Source: Campylobacterales bacterium (GTDB lineage: Bacteria > Campylobacterota > Campylobacteria > Campylobacterales > Sulfurimonadaceae). From it: a stretch of DNA of 64,000 nucleotides. Both the position numbers and the translations under genes were made by a program. Below are positions 1 to 7,357 of this stretch, in pieces. Numbering within the stretch: the first letter of the stretch is position 1; every line of letters starts with the position of its first letter. The notes beneath the pieces were generated by a model. The model was given only the letters and a program-made list of their open reading frames with translations, did no database searches and was not told the origin of the DNA. The DNA lies in contig JACUTT010000003.1 in NCBI GenBank assembly GCA_014859655.1, forward strand, positions 1 to 64,000, given 5' to 3'.

Positions 1-1190
1 ACATTTTCCACACTAAACATCCCGCCCAAAACCTTCATCGCGTCTTCCCACTCTTTGGCTCTAAAAAAGATCCAGGCTATGTTGATGAAGCTGAAGGTGA
101 TGAACCATGCCAGCCAGCTCCACAGCCTGAAGCCAAGGCTGCTCCAAAGCCTATGGATCACCAAAGCAAAACCGTGCAAAAATCCCCAAAATATGAAGGT
201 CCAGCCGGCTCCGTGCCAGATGCCGCCTATGATGAAGGTGGCCAGAAGATTGGTGATGGTTCTAAAACTGCCGCCCCTGTTTCCGCCAAGCGGGATGTAG
301 ACATAATCTCTTAAAAACCGGCTCAGCGTAATGTGCCATCGTCGCCAAAAGTCTTGAATGCTTGTCGCCTTGTAGGGCGAGTTGAAGTTAATGGGCAGGC
401 GAATGTTAAAGAGCAGCGCGGCGCCTATCGCCATGTCGGTATAGCCGCTAAAATCAAAATAGAGCTGAAAGGTGTAGGAGAGTGAGGTCGCCCACGCTTC
501 AAAAAGATTGAGCGTTGTGGCCGTGTCAAACCCGGCACTCGCCCAGACGGCAAAGCTGTCGGCAATGACCACTTTTTTAAACAGTCCCATAGAGAAGATA
601 AAAAGCCCCATGGCAATGTTGCGGTAGTTTTTTACCATGTTCCACTTGGAGGCAAACTGCGGCATCATCTCGCTGTGGTGCACGATGGGTCCTGCGATGA
701 GCTGGGGGAAGAAGGTCACAAAGAGGGCATAGTTTAAAAAGTCGTACTCTTTCGTCTCGCCTCGGTAACTGTCTACGAGATAAGCGATCTGCTGGAAGGT
801 AAAAAACGAGATCGCCAGAGGAAGGGCGAGATGCAAAAGCGTCGCATCCGCGCCAAAGGCAAGGTTGAAATTTTCTATAAAGAAGTCACTGTATTTAAAG
901 TAGCCAAGCAAAGCGAGGTTGGAAACAACACCAAAACCAAGCAGCCCTTTTTTGCTCACGCGTGCTTTTTTAAAGTTCTCATTTAGTGAGTTTCCGATGA
1001 CATAATTAAAAAGCATAGAGGAGAGGATGAGGGGCAAGTAGGCGAGGTTCCACCAGCTGTAAAAAAAAAGTGAGGCAAAAACCAAAAAGCCCTTGCTCGC
1101 AACTGTGAGTCTTTTTGAATTGAGGTAAAAGTAGATGAAAAAGCTTAAGGGCAAAAATGCGAAGATGAATTCGTAGGAGTTGAAGAGCAA
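1..1190 (-). CDS. MBOAT-family O-acyltransferase (AlgI-like), 3' end outside window
   Basis: Integral membrane acyltransferase of the MBOAT family, of the kind that O-acetylates exported polysaccharide or other cell-surface glycans. The readable protein (about 396 residues) starts MLFNSYEFIFAFLPLSFF and is a chain of hydrophobic segments. It carries the family signatures FWRRWHITLSRFLRDYVYIP and GGIWHGAGWTFIFWG, which hold the conserved histidine of the catalytic site. I chose the TTG at 1190 because MLFNSYEF is the usual start of this family and an AGAGGA ribosome site lies just upstream; no ATG fits. The C-terminus runs past position 1, where a partner SGNH/AlgJ-like gene might lie, but this is not visible. 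The family call is firm; the substrate is unknown. Confidence 0.9.
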   Translation of the reverse strand, partial: MLFNSYEFIFAFLPLSFFIYFYLNSKRLTVASKGFLVFASLFFYSWWNLAYLPLILSSMLFNYVIGNSLNENFKKARVSKKGLLGFGVVSNLALLGYFKYSDFFIENFNLAFGADATLLHLALPLAISFFTFQQIAYLVDSYRGETKEYDFLNYALFVTFFPQLIAGPIVHHSEMMPQFASKWNMVKNYRNIAMGLFIFSMGLFKKVVIADSFAVWASAGFDTATTLNLFEAWATSLSYTFQLYFDFSGYTDMAIGAALLFNIRLPINFNSPYKATSIQDFWRRWHITLSRFLRDYVYIPLGGNRGGSFRTITNLLATFIIGGIWHGAGWTFIFWGFLHGFALVIHRLWSSLGFRLWSWLAWFITFSFINIAWIFFRAKEWEDAMKVLGGMFSVEN

Positions 1191-1314
1191 ACAAAAATCC
1201 TCTGTATTATAGATACAGGATTGTATTGTTTGTTAACTAACTATTTGCTTTATTGTACGATTGATATTGTTGTATTTTGTACTATTTACACAAAAAGATA
1301 GGTAACGTACAATA
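1191..1314. promoter_or_regulatory. divergent intergenic region with inverted repeat, candidate operator
   Basis: AT-rich spacer between the MBOAT gene (minus) and the XRE-like gene (plus). ATTGTACG at 1252-1259 is matched by its exact reverse complement CGTACAAT at 1306-1313, which touches the ATG at 1315; another TTGTAC lies at 1277-1282. A TATAAT on the minus strand (1206-1211) lies close to the MBOAT start. Repeats this close to the start of a DNA-binding protein gene fit autorepression; this is inference. Confidence 0.4.
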
Positions 1315-1773
1315 ATGGAAGTCTTTGAAAAAATAAATCTGTACCTTAAAGACAGAAAAATATCAAAAAAAGAGTTTGCCGAGAGATTGATCCAGTTAGA
1401 GGTTAAATTAAAAAACACCGGTTCAATTCCTTCAGAAAACACAATTTACGCCTACCTAAACGGCAGAATAGGCATAAAAATCGAACTTATCCCCTACATA
1501 GCAGAAGTATTGAATATCCCCGAGCAACTGCTTTTTGATGACAGCCCCCGAGCAAGAAAAACATTTTTAAAATACATTTTAGACTCGCTCTCCAGCGAAG
1601 AGAAAGCGCTTATGCGCTCACGCGTGTGCGAAGAGAAAAACACCCCCTCCGTCCCAAAAGACAGATACTACAAGATCCAAGACCTGCTTGTTTACGCACC
1701 GGAGATGTTTTTAAGTGAGCTGGAAATGACGCTCAAGGAGTATAAAGATTTGACCCTGAAGTTTAGAAAGTAG
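1315..1773 (+). CDS. XRE/Cro-like helix-turn-helix protein with extra C-terminal domain
   Basis: Predicted cytoplasmic DNA-binding protein of 152 residues. Residues 1-75 read as a Cro/CI-like helical domain: a segment resembling KKEFAERL, a recognition-helix-like stretch ENTIYAYLNGRIGI and the stabilising helix IPYIAEVLNIPEQLLF. Residues 80-152 are a charged helical tail with no family I recognise. It stands alone, divergent from the MBOAT gene. Inverted repeats in the shared spacer (ATTGTACG/CGTACAAT) suggest it regulates itself and perhaps the acyltransferase. The start is ATG, with GATAGG upstream as a weak ribosome site. The base composition is AT-richer than in most of the window. Target and ligand are unknown. 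Confidence 0.7.
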   Translation: MEVFEKINLYLKDRKISKKEFAERLIQLEVKLKNTGSIPSENTIYAYLNGRIGIKIELIPYIAEVLNIPEQLLFDDSPRARKTFLKYILDSLSSEEKALMRSRVCEEKNTPSVPKDRYYKIQDLLVYAPEMFLSELEMTLKEYKDLTLKFRK

Positions 1774-1835
1774 GAGTTTTAACCTGCACCTCCAGCGAGT
1801 GCATATCGCGATTAAATGAGGGGAATCTCAAGGGA

Positions 1836-2109
1836 TTATGCGCCCATCAATGATTCATACGGTACATGCAGTTTAGCATGAAGATTGCGAATCATTGTAA
1901 TGGAAAGTTGACGTTTATGATTGAGCACTTCAGAGACTTTGGAGCGTGAACCGATAATGGGTGTGAGGTCTTTAGGTTCAAGCCCCATCTGTTGCATTAA
2001 TATCAAACTCATCTCCCTCTGGCGTTTCTAGTTCTGCGTTCATCAGCTCATCAACGCGTGCTAATGCCGCATCATAATCATCTTCTGTTCGAATAGGAAA
2101 AATGTTCAT
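1836..2109 (-). pseudogene. higA: higA-like antitoxin remnant, internal deletion and frame change
   Basis: Remnant of a HigA-type XRE antitoxin. From the ATG at 2109 the first frame reads MNIFPIRTEDDYDAALARV and on to ELMNAELETPEGDEF, the typical N-terminus. It then runs out of frame to a TGA soon after. A second frame, ending with TAA at 1836-1838, gives the typical DNA-binding half: MQQMGLEPKDLTPIIGSRSK, then VSEVLNHKRQLSITMIRNLH and LHVPYESLMGA. The middle part of normal HigA (the stretch usually written LVTLVEAYEEKH) is missing and the two halves lie in different frames. So it is a decayed gene. The upstream higB fragment overlaps it by ATGA. Confidence 0.75.
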
Positions 2110-2258
2110 CTTTGCATCTCCTCTGCGTTTATTTTGTCGTACTGGGCATGGGTTCGCACAAAGCGAACATACACCGTACTGTAAGGATAGTTGATCTTTA
2201 CAATCAAGCGATATATTAAGAAGTCAGGTGACAAATATAAATAACCCGAGCCCTTGTC
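2106..2258 (-). pseudogene. higB: higB-like toxin C-terminal fragment
   Basis: Only the C-terminal part of a HigB-type mRNA interferase remains: FLIYRLIVKINYPYS, then VYVRFVRTHAQYDKINAEEM, ending in TGA at 2106-2108 within the ATGA start of the higA remnant. Reading upstream in frame, the next codon stop is the TAA that ends the RelE/ParE-type gene at 2259. No start codon with a ribosome site is seen and the N-terminal half of the toxin is missing. The arrangement suggests that a deletion joined the live toxin gene to this fragment. Confidence 0.7.
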
Positions 2259-2540
2259 TTAAAATTCTCTTTGTCGAAATAGTGTTAAAACATGAATATT
2301 ATTGTCAATGATTTTGAAGACGATAGTGTATTTTTTATAGATGAAATCTCTTGTATTTTCATCATCGGCATAATAGCTTTTTCTGCAACGATGAGGCATT
2401 TTCTTAAGAGAATTTATGTTTTTTTGAAGTTCTAATATAAAATTTTTTGCTTTGTTTGCTAAATCCTGCGCGGAGATATAGTTATAAATATTGCGAAGAT
2501 CCGAAAGAGCCTCTGGTTCGACTATTATCGCGTATGTCAT
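2259..2540 (-). CDS. RelE/ParE-superfamily toxin
   Basis: Toxin of a type II toxin-antitoxin pair, 93 residues, the usual size. It opens MTYAIIVEPEALSDLRNIYNYI, has the helix AKNFILELQKNINSLKKMPH and ends with the beta-strand run YTIVFKIIDNNIHVLTLFRQREF, a pattern typical of the RelE/ParE fold. Such toxins either cut mRNA in the ribosome or poison gyrase; the sequence does not decide which. Its ATG directly follows the stop codon of the antitoxin gene, so the two are translationally coupled. It appears intact and is clearly AT-rich, consistent with a mobile module beside the decayed higBA. Confidence 0.85.
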   Translation of the reverse strand: MTYAIIVEPEALSDLRNIYNYISAQDLANKAKNFILELQKNINSLKKMPHRCRKSYYADDENTRDFIYKKYTIVFKIIDNNIHVLTLFRQREF

Positions 2541-2762
2541 TTACGACTGAAATACTTTGCCAATAGCTTCGTCTAACGGCGTGCCTTCATTCAAAGAAAT
2601 ATTATTTATGGCTCTTTCAACTTTTTTCTTAGCCTCTTCAAAAGAAATGGATGGATAATCTTTATCGCTAGTGACCTCTACCTTGTCTTTTGGCAAGGTA
2701 TCAAGAAGTCCCATAAATTTATCATAAATACTATCATCAATTTTTAATTGTATTGTATGCAC
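2541..2762 (-). CDS. antitoxin partner of the RelE/ParE toxin
   Basis: Small acidic protein (73 residues) placed directly before the toxin gene with no gap. The N-terminus MHTIQLKIDDSIYDKFMGLL looks like a ribbon-helix-helix strand and helix. The C-terminal part is charged and helical, ending in the toxin-neutralising-type tail EGTPLDEAIGKVFQS. The start is GTG at 2762 with AAGGAG five to six bases upstream; this fits better than any internal ATG. It presumably binds its own promoter in the 2763-2820 spacer. The family is assigned from position and shape more than from a named signature. Confidence 0.75.
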   Translation of the reverse strand: MHTIQLKIDDSIYDKFMGLLDTLPKDKVEVTSDKDYPSISFEEAKKKVERAINNISLNEGTPLDEAIGKVFQS

Positions 2763-2950
2763 AGAACACTCCTTTTTAAAAATTGTAACTGATACTTCAT
2801 GTAGAATGCATTAAAAAAAGTTTAAAGTAAAGTTGCCACACACAAAAATCAAGGAGCCGGATGACAAGGACAAGCAGCCCGAGCTGGGATCCACACTGCA
2901 GATTATGCGCTTAACTATTCAAGGAGTCTGGTGGAGGACAATAGGCTGAA

Positions 2951-2983
2951 TTGACAACCGTTATATATCTTTGTATACTTCGG
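2951..2983 (+). promoter_or_regulatory. modE promoter with overlapping ModE-like box
   Basis: TTGACA (2951-2956) and TATACT (2974-2979) are separated by exactly 17 bp, a near-consensus sigma-70 promoter. A 26-bp imperfect palindrome, CCGTTATATA at 2958-2967 with TATACTTCGG at 2974-2983, covers the spacer and the -10 box. It matches the 26-bp core of the site at 3825-3866 in length and ends and at about 20 of 26 positions, so I read it as a ModE operator that represses modE itself. Confidence 0.65.
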
Positions 2984-3013
2984 CATATGCAAAATTAACA
3001 CTGCGAGAGTATC

Positions 3014-3805
3014 ATGGACAACACGCTTGAAGGTCGTTTTTGGATCAGCAGATCAGACCACAGCTTTTTAGGCAAGGGGCGCATGGAGCTCTTGCTATTT
3101 ATAGAAGAGACAGGTTCTATCACCAAAGCCGCAAAGATGATGAAGATGAGTTATAAGGCAGCCTGGGACACCGTCGACACCATGAACAACCTCTCGGAAC
3201 ACCCCCTGGTAACGCGCGTAAAAGGGGGCAAAGGCGGCGGCGGAACTGAACTTACACCCTACGCCAAAGAGCTCATAGCCACCTACAAAGTCATGCAAGA
3301 AGAGCATCACAATTTCTTAAACAACCTCTCAAAACGCCTACAAGAGGACAATGGCCATTTTCGTCTTCTTGAGAGCATGAATGTCCGTATAAGTGCTAGA
3401 AACCAGTTAAAAATGAGAGTCATTGAGATTCGAAAAGGAGCTGTTGAGAGCGAGATCTTCATGCGCCATCACCATAAAGAGACCTTTATGGCGATCATCA
3501 CCAACGACTCACTCGAGACCCTTGAGTTGAAGGTCGGCACAGAAGTGCATGCCCTTTTTAAAGCCAACGCAGTAGTCATCAGCACGGACACAGATCTGAA
3601 AAAAAGCGACAGAAACCGTTTTGCAGGAAAGGTAAACCGCATCAGCCGCGGGAACTTTGACGCAGAGGTCGTTGTCGAACTCAAAGGAGGCGGCACGCTC
3701 TGCTCTACGATGTCCATTGATGCACTTGAGGCGCTACAGCTGCAAAACGGCATGGACGTTGTCGCCTTTTGTAAGCCCAACAGTATCATTATCGGTATCT
3801 GGTAG
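3014..3805 (+). CDS. modE: molybdate-responsive regulator ModE
   Basis: DNA-binding molybdate sensor, 263 residues, the full-length form. Residues about 1-110 form the LysR-like winged helix (MELLLFIEETGSITKAAKMM, then MSYKAAWDTVDTMNNLS, and the wing with GGKGGGGTELTPYAKEL). Two TOBE/MOP repeats follow at about 128-190 (LKMRVIEIRKGAVESEI) and 200-262 (RFAGKVNRISRGNFDAEVVV), which bind molybdate. In the known family, ModE with molybdate represses the uptake operon. Here it heads the locus, has a candidate box over its own promoter, and a second box lies between it and the porin-modABC genes. No truncation is seen. Confidence 0.95.
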   Translation: MDNTLEGRFWISRSDHSFLGKGRMELLLFIEETGSITKAAKMMKMSYKAAWDTVDTMNNLSEHPLVTRVKGGKGGGGTELTPYAKELIATYKVMQEEHHNFLNNLSKRLQEDNGHFRLLESMNVRISARNQLKMRVIEIRKGAVESEIFMRHHHKETFMAIITNDSLETLELKVGTEVHALFKANAVVISTDTDLKKSDRNRFAGKVNRISRGNFDAEVVVELKGGGTLCSTMSIDALEALQLQNGMDVVAFCKPNSIIIGIW

Positions 3806-3824
3806 AACAAAAAATGCATCTTTT

Positions 3825-3866
3825 GTTCACTACCGATATATATTTAAATATACATCGGTAGTGAAC
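3825..3866. promoter_or_regulatory. 42-bp near-perfect palindrome, candidate ModE operator
   Basis: The two 21-base arms match at 20 of 21 positions; they begin GTTCACTACCGAT and end ATCGGTAGTGAAC around an AT-rich centre. The inner 26 bp resemble the box over the modE promoter. It lies 20 bp after modE and 112 bp before the porin start. No T-run follows on the plus strand, so an operator is more likely than a terminator. Confidence 0.65.
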
Positions 3867-3889
3867 ACATCACAAAAAAACGACTACAA

Positions 3890-3929
3890 GGAGCGAACCT
3901 TGCAGCGGCAACCGCAAGGCAAACGCTTT
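3890..3929 (+). other. nested hairpin in the porin-mod leader, possible structured RNA
   Basis: The transcript leader can form an inner 6-bp perfect stem CCUUGC (3898-3903) with GCAAGG (3914-3919). An outer stem pairs GGAGCG (3890-3895) with CGCUUU (3924-3929), including G-U pairs. The paired block is GC-rich inside an A-rich leader. I could not match it to a known riboswitch, so any role in regulation is a guess. Confidence 0.3.
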
Positions 3930-3977
3930 GGAATAAGCAACAAAAAGTATAACAAAAAAAGATAATAAAGGACCTAA

Positions 3978-5459
3978 ATGAATATAAAAACAAACCTAAG
4001 AAGCGCTGTTGCGGCAGCCAGCCTCCTTTTTACAAGTATGGCATGGGGGAGTACTCTTCCTGCAAAACAGGCACTAAAGGGCAATTATCAGTTAATATAC
4101 AGCCAATCACCGCAGGCAGTCGACAACTTTTCAGACATGTTTAAAGAGGGGATTTTCTACGGGAGACTTCGTTCTAACACATTTATCTACACCTGGGAAA
4201 AAGAAAATGCAGAGCAAAAAGACCATTATACAAGCGGTTTAGGCGGCTCGTTGGTGTATCAAAGCGCCATCTATAATGATTTTGATTTTAGAGGAGCGCT
4301 TTATTATAGCCATGGATTTACGAACTTGTCACAAGATGAAGCTGGTTTGATGAAATCAGGGAATGAGGTGCTGAGTCGCTTTGATTATAGCAATACGGGT
4401 TCTCAAGATATGGGCGTATTGGGTCAGGCATATATTCGCTACAGCGGAATAAAGGACAGCGATATAACGATCGGACGCCAGCTTGTAGAGACTTTTTACA
4501 CGGCTTCAAATGATACAAAGATGATTCCCAATACTTTTGACGGGGTCGTCGTTACCACAAGAGCTGTTCCAAAAACATCTATCAAACTTGCTTATTTGGC
4601 CGCAGAAAAACTTCGCGGACATACGGACGGCCACTCTGTTCTAGTGTACGGAGATTCAAACTCGTCTTCATCGAATGATCCTCAATGGGATGAAAATAAT
4701 GATCCTGCAATGCATAAAGGGCTTTCATACACAAGAATCAATGAGGCTGGAGTTGATACAAAAGCGCCTCTCATTCTAGGTGATATTAACAACAAATCGA
4801 TTGAAAACCTCTCGCTTGATGCTTCGTTTTATGTAGTGCCGGAACTGCTTTCACAGCTAATGGTGGAGGGGAATTACAAGATCGATATGGGAGACTTTTC
4901 GCTCACGCCCGGCGTGCGTTACATTCAGCAGTTTGACGACAAAGCAGGTAAAATCGGAGGAGCTTCTCTCAGTGGTAAACTTGCTGGGCTAACAGGTGCA
5001 AGTGGTGGCTACAAAGAGGCTGATTCACTTGACTCTGGGATGATAGCAGCCCGTCTGGTCGGGACTTATAAGATTTTCAAACTCAACCTGGGCTACTCTC
5101 AGATCTTTGACGAAGCCGACCTTATCACTCCCTGGCGAGGCTTCCCGACCGCCGGATATACGCGCTCCATGGCACGGTATAACTGGGTAGCAAACACAAA
5201 AAGCTACCGTGCAGAACTGATGATAAATAACAACAAAACCGGTGTCTACGAGGATGTGATGATGCAGCTGTCTGCTTTGCACACGGATGCGGACGAGGGA
5301 AAAGGCCAGTATGATGAAAACTACTACTATGCCGGATTTACTCAGAATCTTCGCATGATGCCGGAGTTACAGTGGCGTTTCAGAATCGGGTATCAAGACA
5401 CTAAAAAAGTGGATGCCGACGGGGTGGATACCCGTGTTGAAGTAAACTATCTATTTTAA
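3978..5459 (+). CDS. outer-membrane porin (OprD-like), inside the molybdate locus
   Basis: Outer-membrane beta-barrel channel of 493 residues. A signal peptide (AVAAASLLFTSMAWG, cut after about residue 24) is followed by alternating aromatic strand segments such as FYGRLRSNTFIYTW, GQAYIRYSGIKDSDITIGRQ and WRFRIGYQDT. The C-terminus VEVNYLF ends in the phenylalanine used by the barrel assembly machinery. Its length and strand pattern fit the OprD/Opr family of Campylobacterota. It sits between modE and modA on the same strand, with a strong AAAGGA ribosome site and the candidate ModE box upstream. So it may pass molybdate or tungstate across the outer membrane; that role is inferred from position only. 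Confidence 0.85.
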   Translation: MNIKTNLRSAVAAASLLFTSMAWGSTLPAKQALKGNYQLIYSQSPQAVDNFSDMFKEGIFYGRLRSNTFIYTWEKENAEQKDHYTSGLGGSLVYQSAIYNDFDFRGALYYSHGFTNLSQDEAGLMKSGNEVLSRFDYSNTGSQDMGVLGQAYIRYSGIKDSDITIGRQLVETFYTASNDTKMIPNTFDGVVVTTRAVPKTSIKLAYLAAEKLRGHTDGHSVLVYGDSNSSSSNDPQWDENNDPAMHKGLSYTRINEAGVDTKAPLILGDINNKSIENLSLDASFYVVPELLSQLMVEGNYKIDMGDFSLTPGVRYIQQFDDKAGKIGGASLSGKLAGLTGASGGYKEADSLDSGMIAARLVGTYKIFKLNLGYSQIFDEADLITPWRGFPTAGYTRSMARYNWVANTKSYRAELMINNNKTGVYEDVMMQLSALHTDADEGKGQYDENYYYAGFTQNLRMMPELQWRFRIGYQDTKKVDADGVDTRVEVNYLF

Positions 5460-5498
5460 AAGAATATATGCACCATTAAATCATACAAGGATAAAAAA

Positions 5499-6257
5499 AT
5501 GAGAAAACCACTAAGTGGGCTAGTGTTGATTTTGGGACTAAGCAGTGTTTTATGTGCGGATAAGATTACGATTTTTGCCGCTGCTGATTTAAGATTTGCG
5601 CTTGATGAAGTGAAATCGGAATTTTTGAAACAAAACCCAAAAGATGAACTAGAGATGATATATGGCTCTTCAGGCAAAGGCTTGCATCAGATAGAAAATG
5701 GGGCGCCCTACGATATTTACTTTAGCGCAAACATGGAGTTTGTGCAAAAACTCTACAAGCAAGGAGATGTTACAACAAAACCAAAACTCTATGCAATTGG
5801 AAGAGTGGTGATTTGGAGTAAACACAAAGAGTTCAATCCAGAACTTGGTTTTTTAAACTTCACACAAGATTGGGTACAAAAAATTGCTATTGCAAATCCA
5901 ATGCATGCACCTTATGGAGAAAAAGCCAAACAAGCACTAGAGTCCATGAAGATGTATAGGAGTATCGAGCCAAAATTGGTTTTAGGAGAAAACATCTCTC
6001 AAACAGCAGGGTTTATTGCAAGTCAAACAGCAGATATTGGGGTGATTGCTCTCTCTTTAGCCCTTGCTCCAACTGTCTCACAAACAGAGCATAAAGCATA
6101 CTACCTCATTGATGCGAAACTTCATGAACCCCTTATACAAGGATATGCAATCACAAAAGTGGGAAGCACAAAACCATTAAGCAAAACATTTTATAATTTT
6201 ATGGAAACAAAAGATGCGAATTTGATTATGAAAAAATACGGTTTTGAGACAAAATAG
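5499..6257 (+). CDS. modA: molybdate ABC transporter, periplasmic binding protein ModA
   Basis: Periplasmic oxyanion-binding protein, 252 residues. The signal peptide (LSGLVLILGLSSVLCA) is followed by the ModA opening DKITIFAAADLRFALDEV. Then come IYGSSGKGLHQIENGAPYDI, where the serines sit where the family binds molybdate, and the second-lobe segments ANPMHAPYGEKAKQAL and DIGVIALSLAL. The ribosome site AAGGA lies six bases before the ATG. It is followed directly by the TOBE gene (stop TAG, next ATG one base later). Composition here and in the TOBE gene is visibly AT-richer than in modB and modC, as if the operon had been assembled from two sources. Confidence 0.95.
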   Translation: MRKPLSGLVLILGLSSVLCADKITIFAAADLRFALDEVKSEFLKQNPKDELEMIYGSSGKGLHQIENGAPYDIYFSANMEFVQKLYKQGDVTTKPKLYAIGRVVIWSKHKEFNPELGFLNFTQDWVQKIAIANPMHAPYGEKAKQALESMKMYRSIEPKLVLGENISQTAGFIASQTADIGVIALSLALAPTVSQTEHKAYYLIDAKLHEPLIQGYAITKVGSTKPLSKTFYNFMETKDANLIMKKYGFETK

Positions 6258-6653
6258 ATGAATATTTTAAACGGAAGCGTCAAAACAATAACAAGAGCAG
6301 ACAGCCTTGTACTTCTTGAAATAGTTTGCGGTACGGATATTTTTACTTCTTTGCTGCTTGAAAGCAATGAGAGCGATGCGTATAAAAGTGGTGAACATGT
6401 CAATATAATTTTCAAAGAAACAGAGGTGATGATAGCAACACCGGATTCAAAAGTGAGTGCAAGAAACTCTTTTGTCTCCCCCGTTTTAGACATCGAAACA
6501 GGAGTCTTGCTTTGCAATATCACCTTTGGTTTTGGAAATTATGTTATCAATGCGATTGTCACAAAAAATGCGCTTTTAGAGCTGCAATGCAAAAAGGGTG
6601 AGCACTTCAGATGGTTTGTCAAATCAAATGAAGTGAGCATCCAGAAAATCTAG
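6258..6653 (+). CDS. TOBE/MOP-domain molybdate-binding protein (ModG-like)
   Basis: Small cytoplasmic protein, 131 residues, made of two TOBE/MOP-like halves. The first is about 1-65 (NILNGSVKTITRADSLVLLE and VNIIFKETEVMIAT). The second is about 68-131 (VSARNSFVSPVLDIETGVLL and FRWFVKSNEVSI). Such di-MOP proteins store or buffer molybdate, or supply the regulatory domain lacking on a transporter ATPase. It starts immediately after the modA stop and 23 bp before modB, a position common in Campylobacterota mod operons. The internal repeats are diverged, so ligand binding is inferred from the family. Confidence 0.8.
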   Translation: MNILNGSVKTITRADSLVLLEIVCGTDIFTSLLLESNESDAYKSGEHVNIIFKETEVMIATPDSKVSARNSFVSPVLDIETGVLLCNITFGFGNYVINAIVTKNALLELQCKKGEHFRWFVKSNEVSIQKI

Positions 6654-6676
6654 TCAAACGCAAAGAGGTTCGGAAA

Positions 6677-7357
6677 ATGGATACGGAATTTTTACAGACT
6701 ATGGCACTTACTTTTAAGCTGGCATTTATCACGACGGTAATCCTGCTTTTTATCGGTATTCCCCTGGGATATTTTCTATCGCAGACAAGATCACGTCTCA
6801 AACCCGCACTTGAGGCGATCGTCTCTATGCCCCTGGTCTTGCCTCCATCGGTACTTGGGTTTTATCTGCTTCTTGCTTTTAGTCCGAAAAACGGCTTCGG
6901 TGCCTGGCTTGATGAGAGCTTTGATCTGCGGCTGGTCTTTAGTTTTGAGGGGCTTGTGCTTGCTTCTATCATCTTCAGCCTCCCTTTTATGGTGCACCCT
7001 ATCCAAAGCGGATTCAGCGCTCTTGGCAAATCGCTCAAAGAGGCCTCCTATATCTTGGGAAAAAGCAGACTTCAAACCCTCTGGTTCGTACTTCTGCCCA
7101 ACATCCGCCCCTCGCTTTTGACCGCTTCCGTTATCACCTTTGCCCACACCGTCGGCGAGTTCGGGGTGGTGCTGATGATAGGGGGAAATATCGCGGGGGA
7201 GACAAAAGTCGCCAGTATCGCCATATACGACGAGGTAGAATCACTCAATTATGACCTCGCAAACCAATACGCCCTTAGCCTTTTTGTCATCTCGTTTGCA
7301 ATTTTGCTCTTTGTTTATGCGGTCAATAAATCTATGTTAAGGAGTGAGTTTCGATGA
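6677..7357 (+). CDS. modB: molybdate ABC transporter permease ModB
   Basis: Inner-membrane permease of 226 residues with about five hydrophobic segments: FKLAFITTVILLFIGIPLG, SMPLVLPPSVLGFYLLLAF, and later ones. The EAA-type cytoplasmic loop that docks the ATPase is visible as LGKSLKEASYILGKSRLQTL, followed by LLPNIRPSLLTASVITFAHT and the family motif VGEFGVVLMIGGNI. Its stop overlaps the modC start by four bases. GC content rises from here on relative to modA. It pairs with ModC and receives molybdate from ModA. Confidence 0.95.
   Translation: MDTEFLQTMALTFKLAFITTVILLFIGIPLGYFLSQTRSRLKPALEAIVSMPLVLPPSVLGFYLLLAFSPKNGFGAWLDESFDLRLVFSFEGLVLASIIFSLPFMVHPIQSGFSALGKSLKEASYILGKSRLQTLWFVLLPNIRPSLLTASVITFAHTVGEFGVVLMIGGNIAGETKVASIAIYDEVESLNYDLANQYALSLFVISFAILLFVYAVNKSMLRSEFR

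Noticed and set aside
1006..1194. 62-residue minus-strand frame at the start of the MBOAT gene
   Set aside because: Out of frame with the MBOAT protein, whose reading frame from the TTG at 1190 shows all family motifs.
2850..2950. two similar stretches (ATCAAGGAGCCGG and ATTCAAGGAGTCTGG) before the modE promoter, the first followed by a 17-codon frame
   Set aside because: The similarity is short and the frame too small and featureless to call; possibly a remnant or a chance ribosome-site duplication.
3825..3866. palindrome as a rho-independent terminator of modE
   Set aside because: No T-run follows on the plus strand and the core matches the box in the modE promoter, so an operator is the better reading; a terminator role is not excluded.
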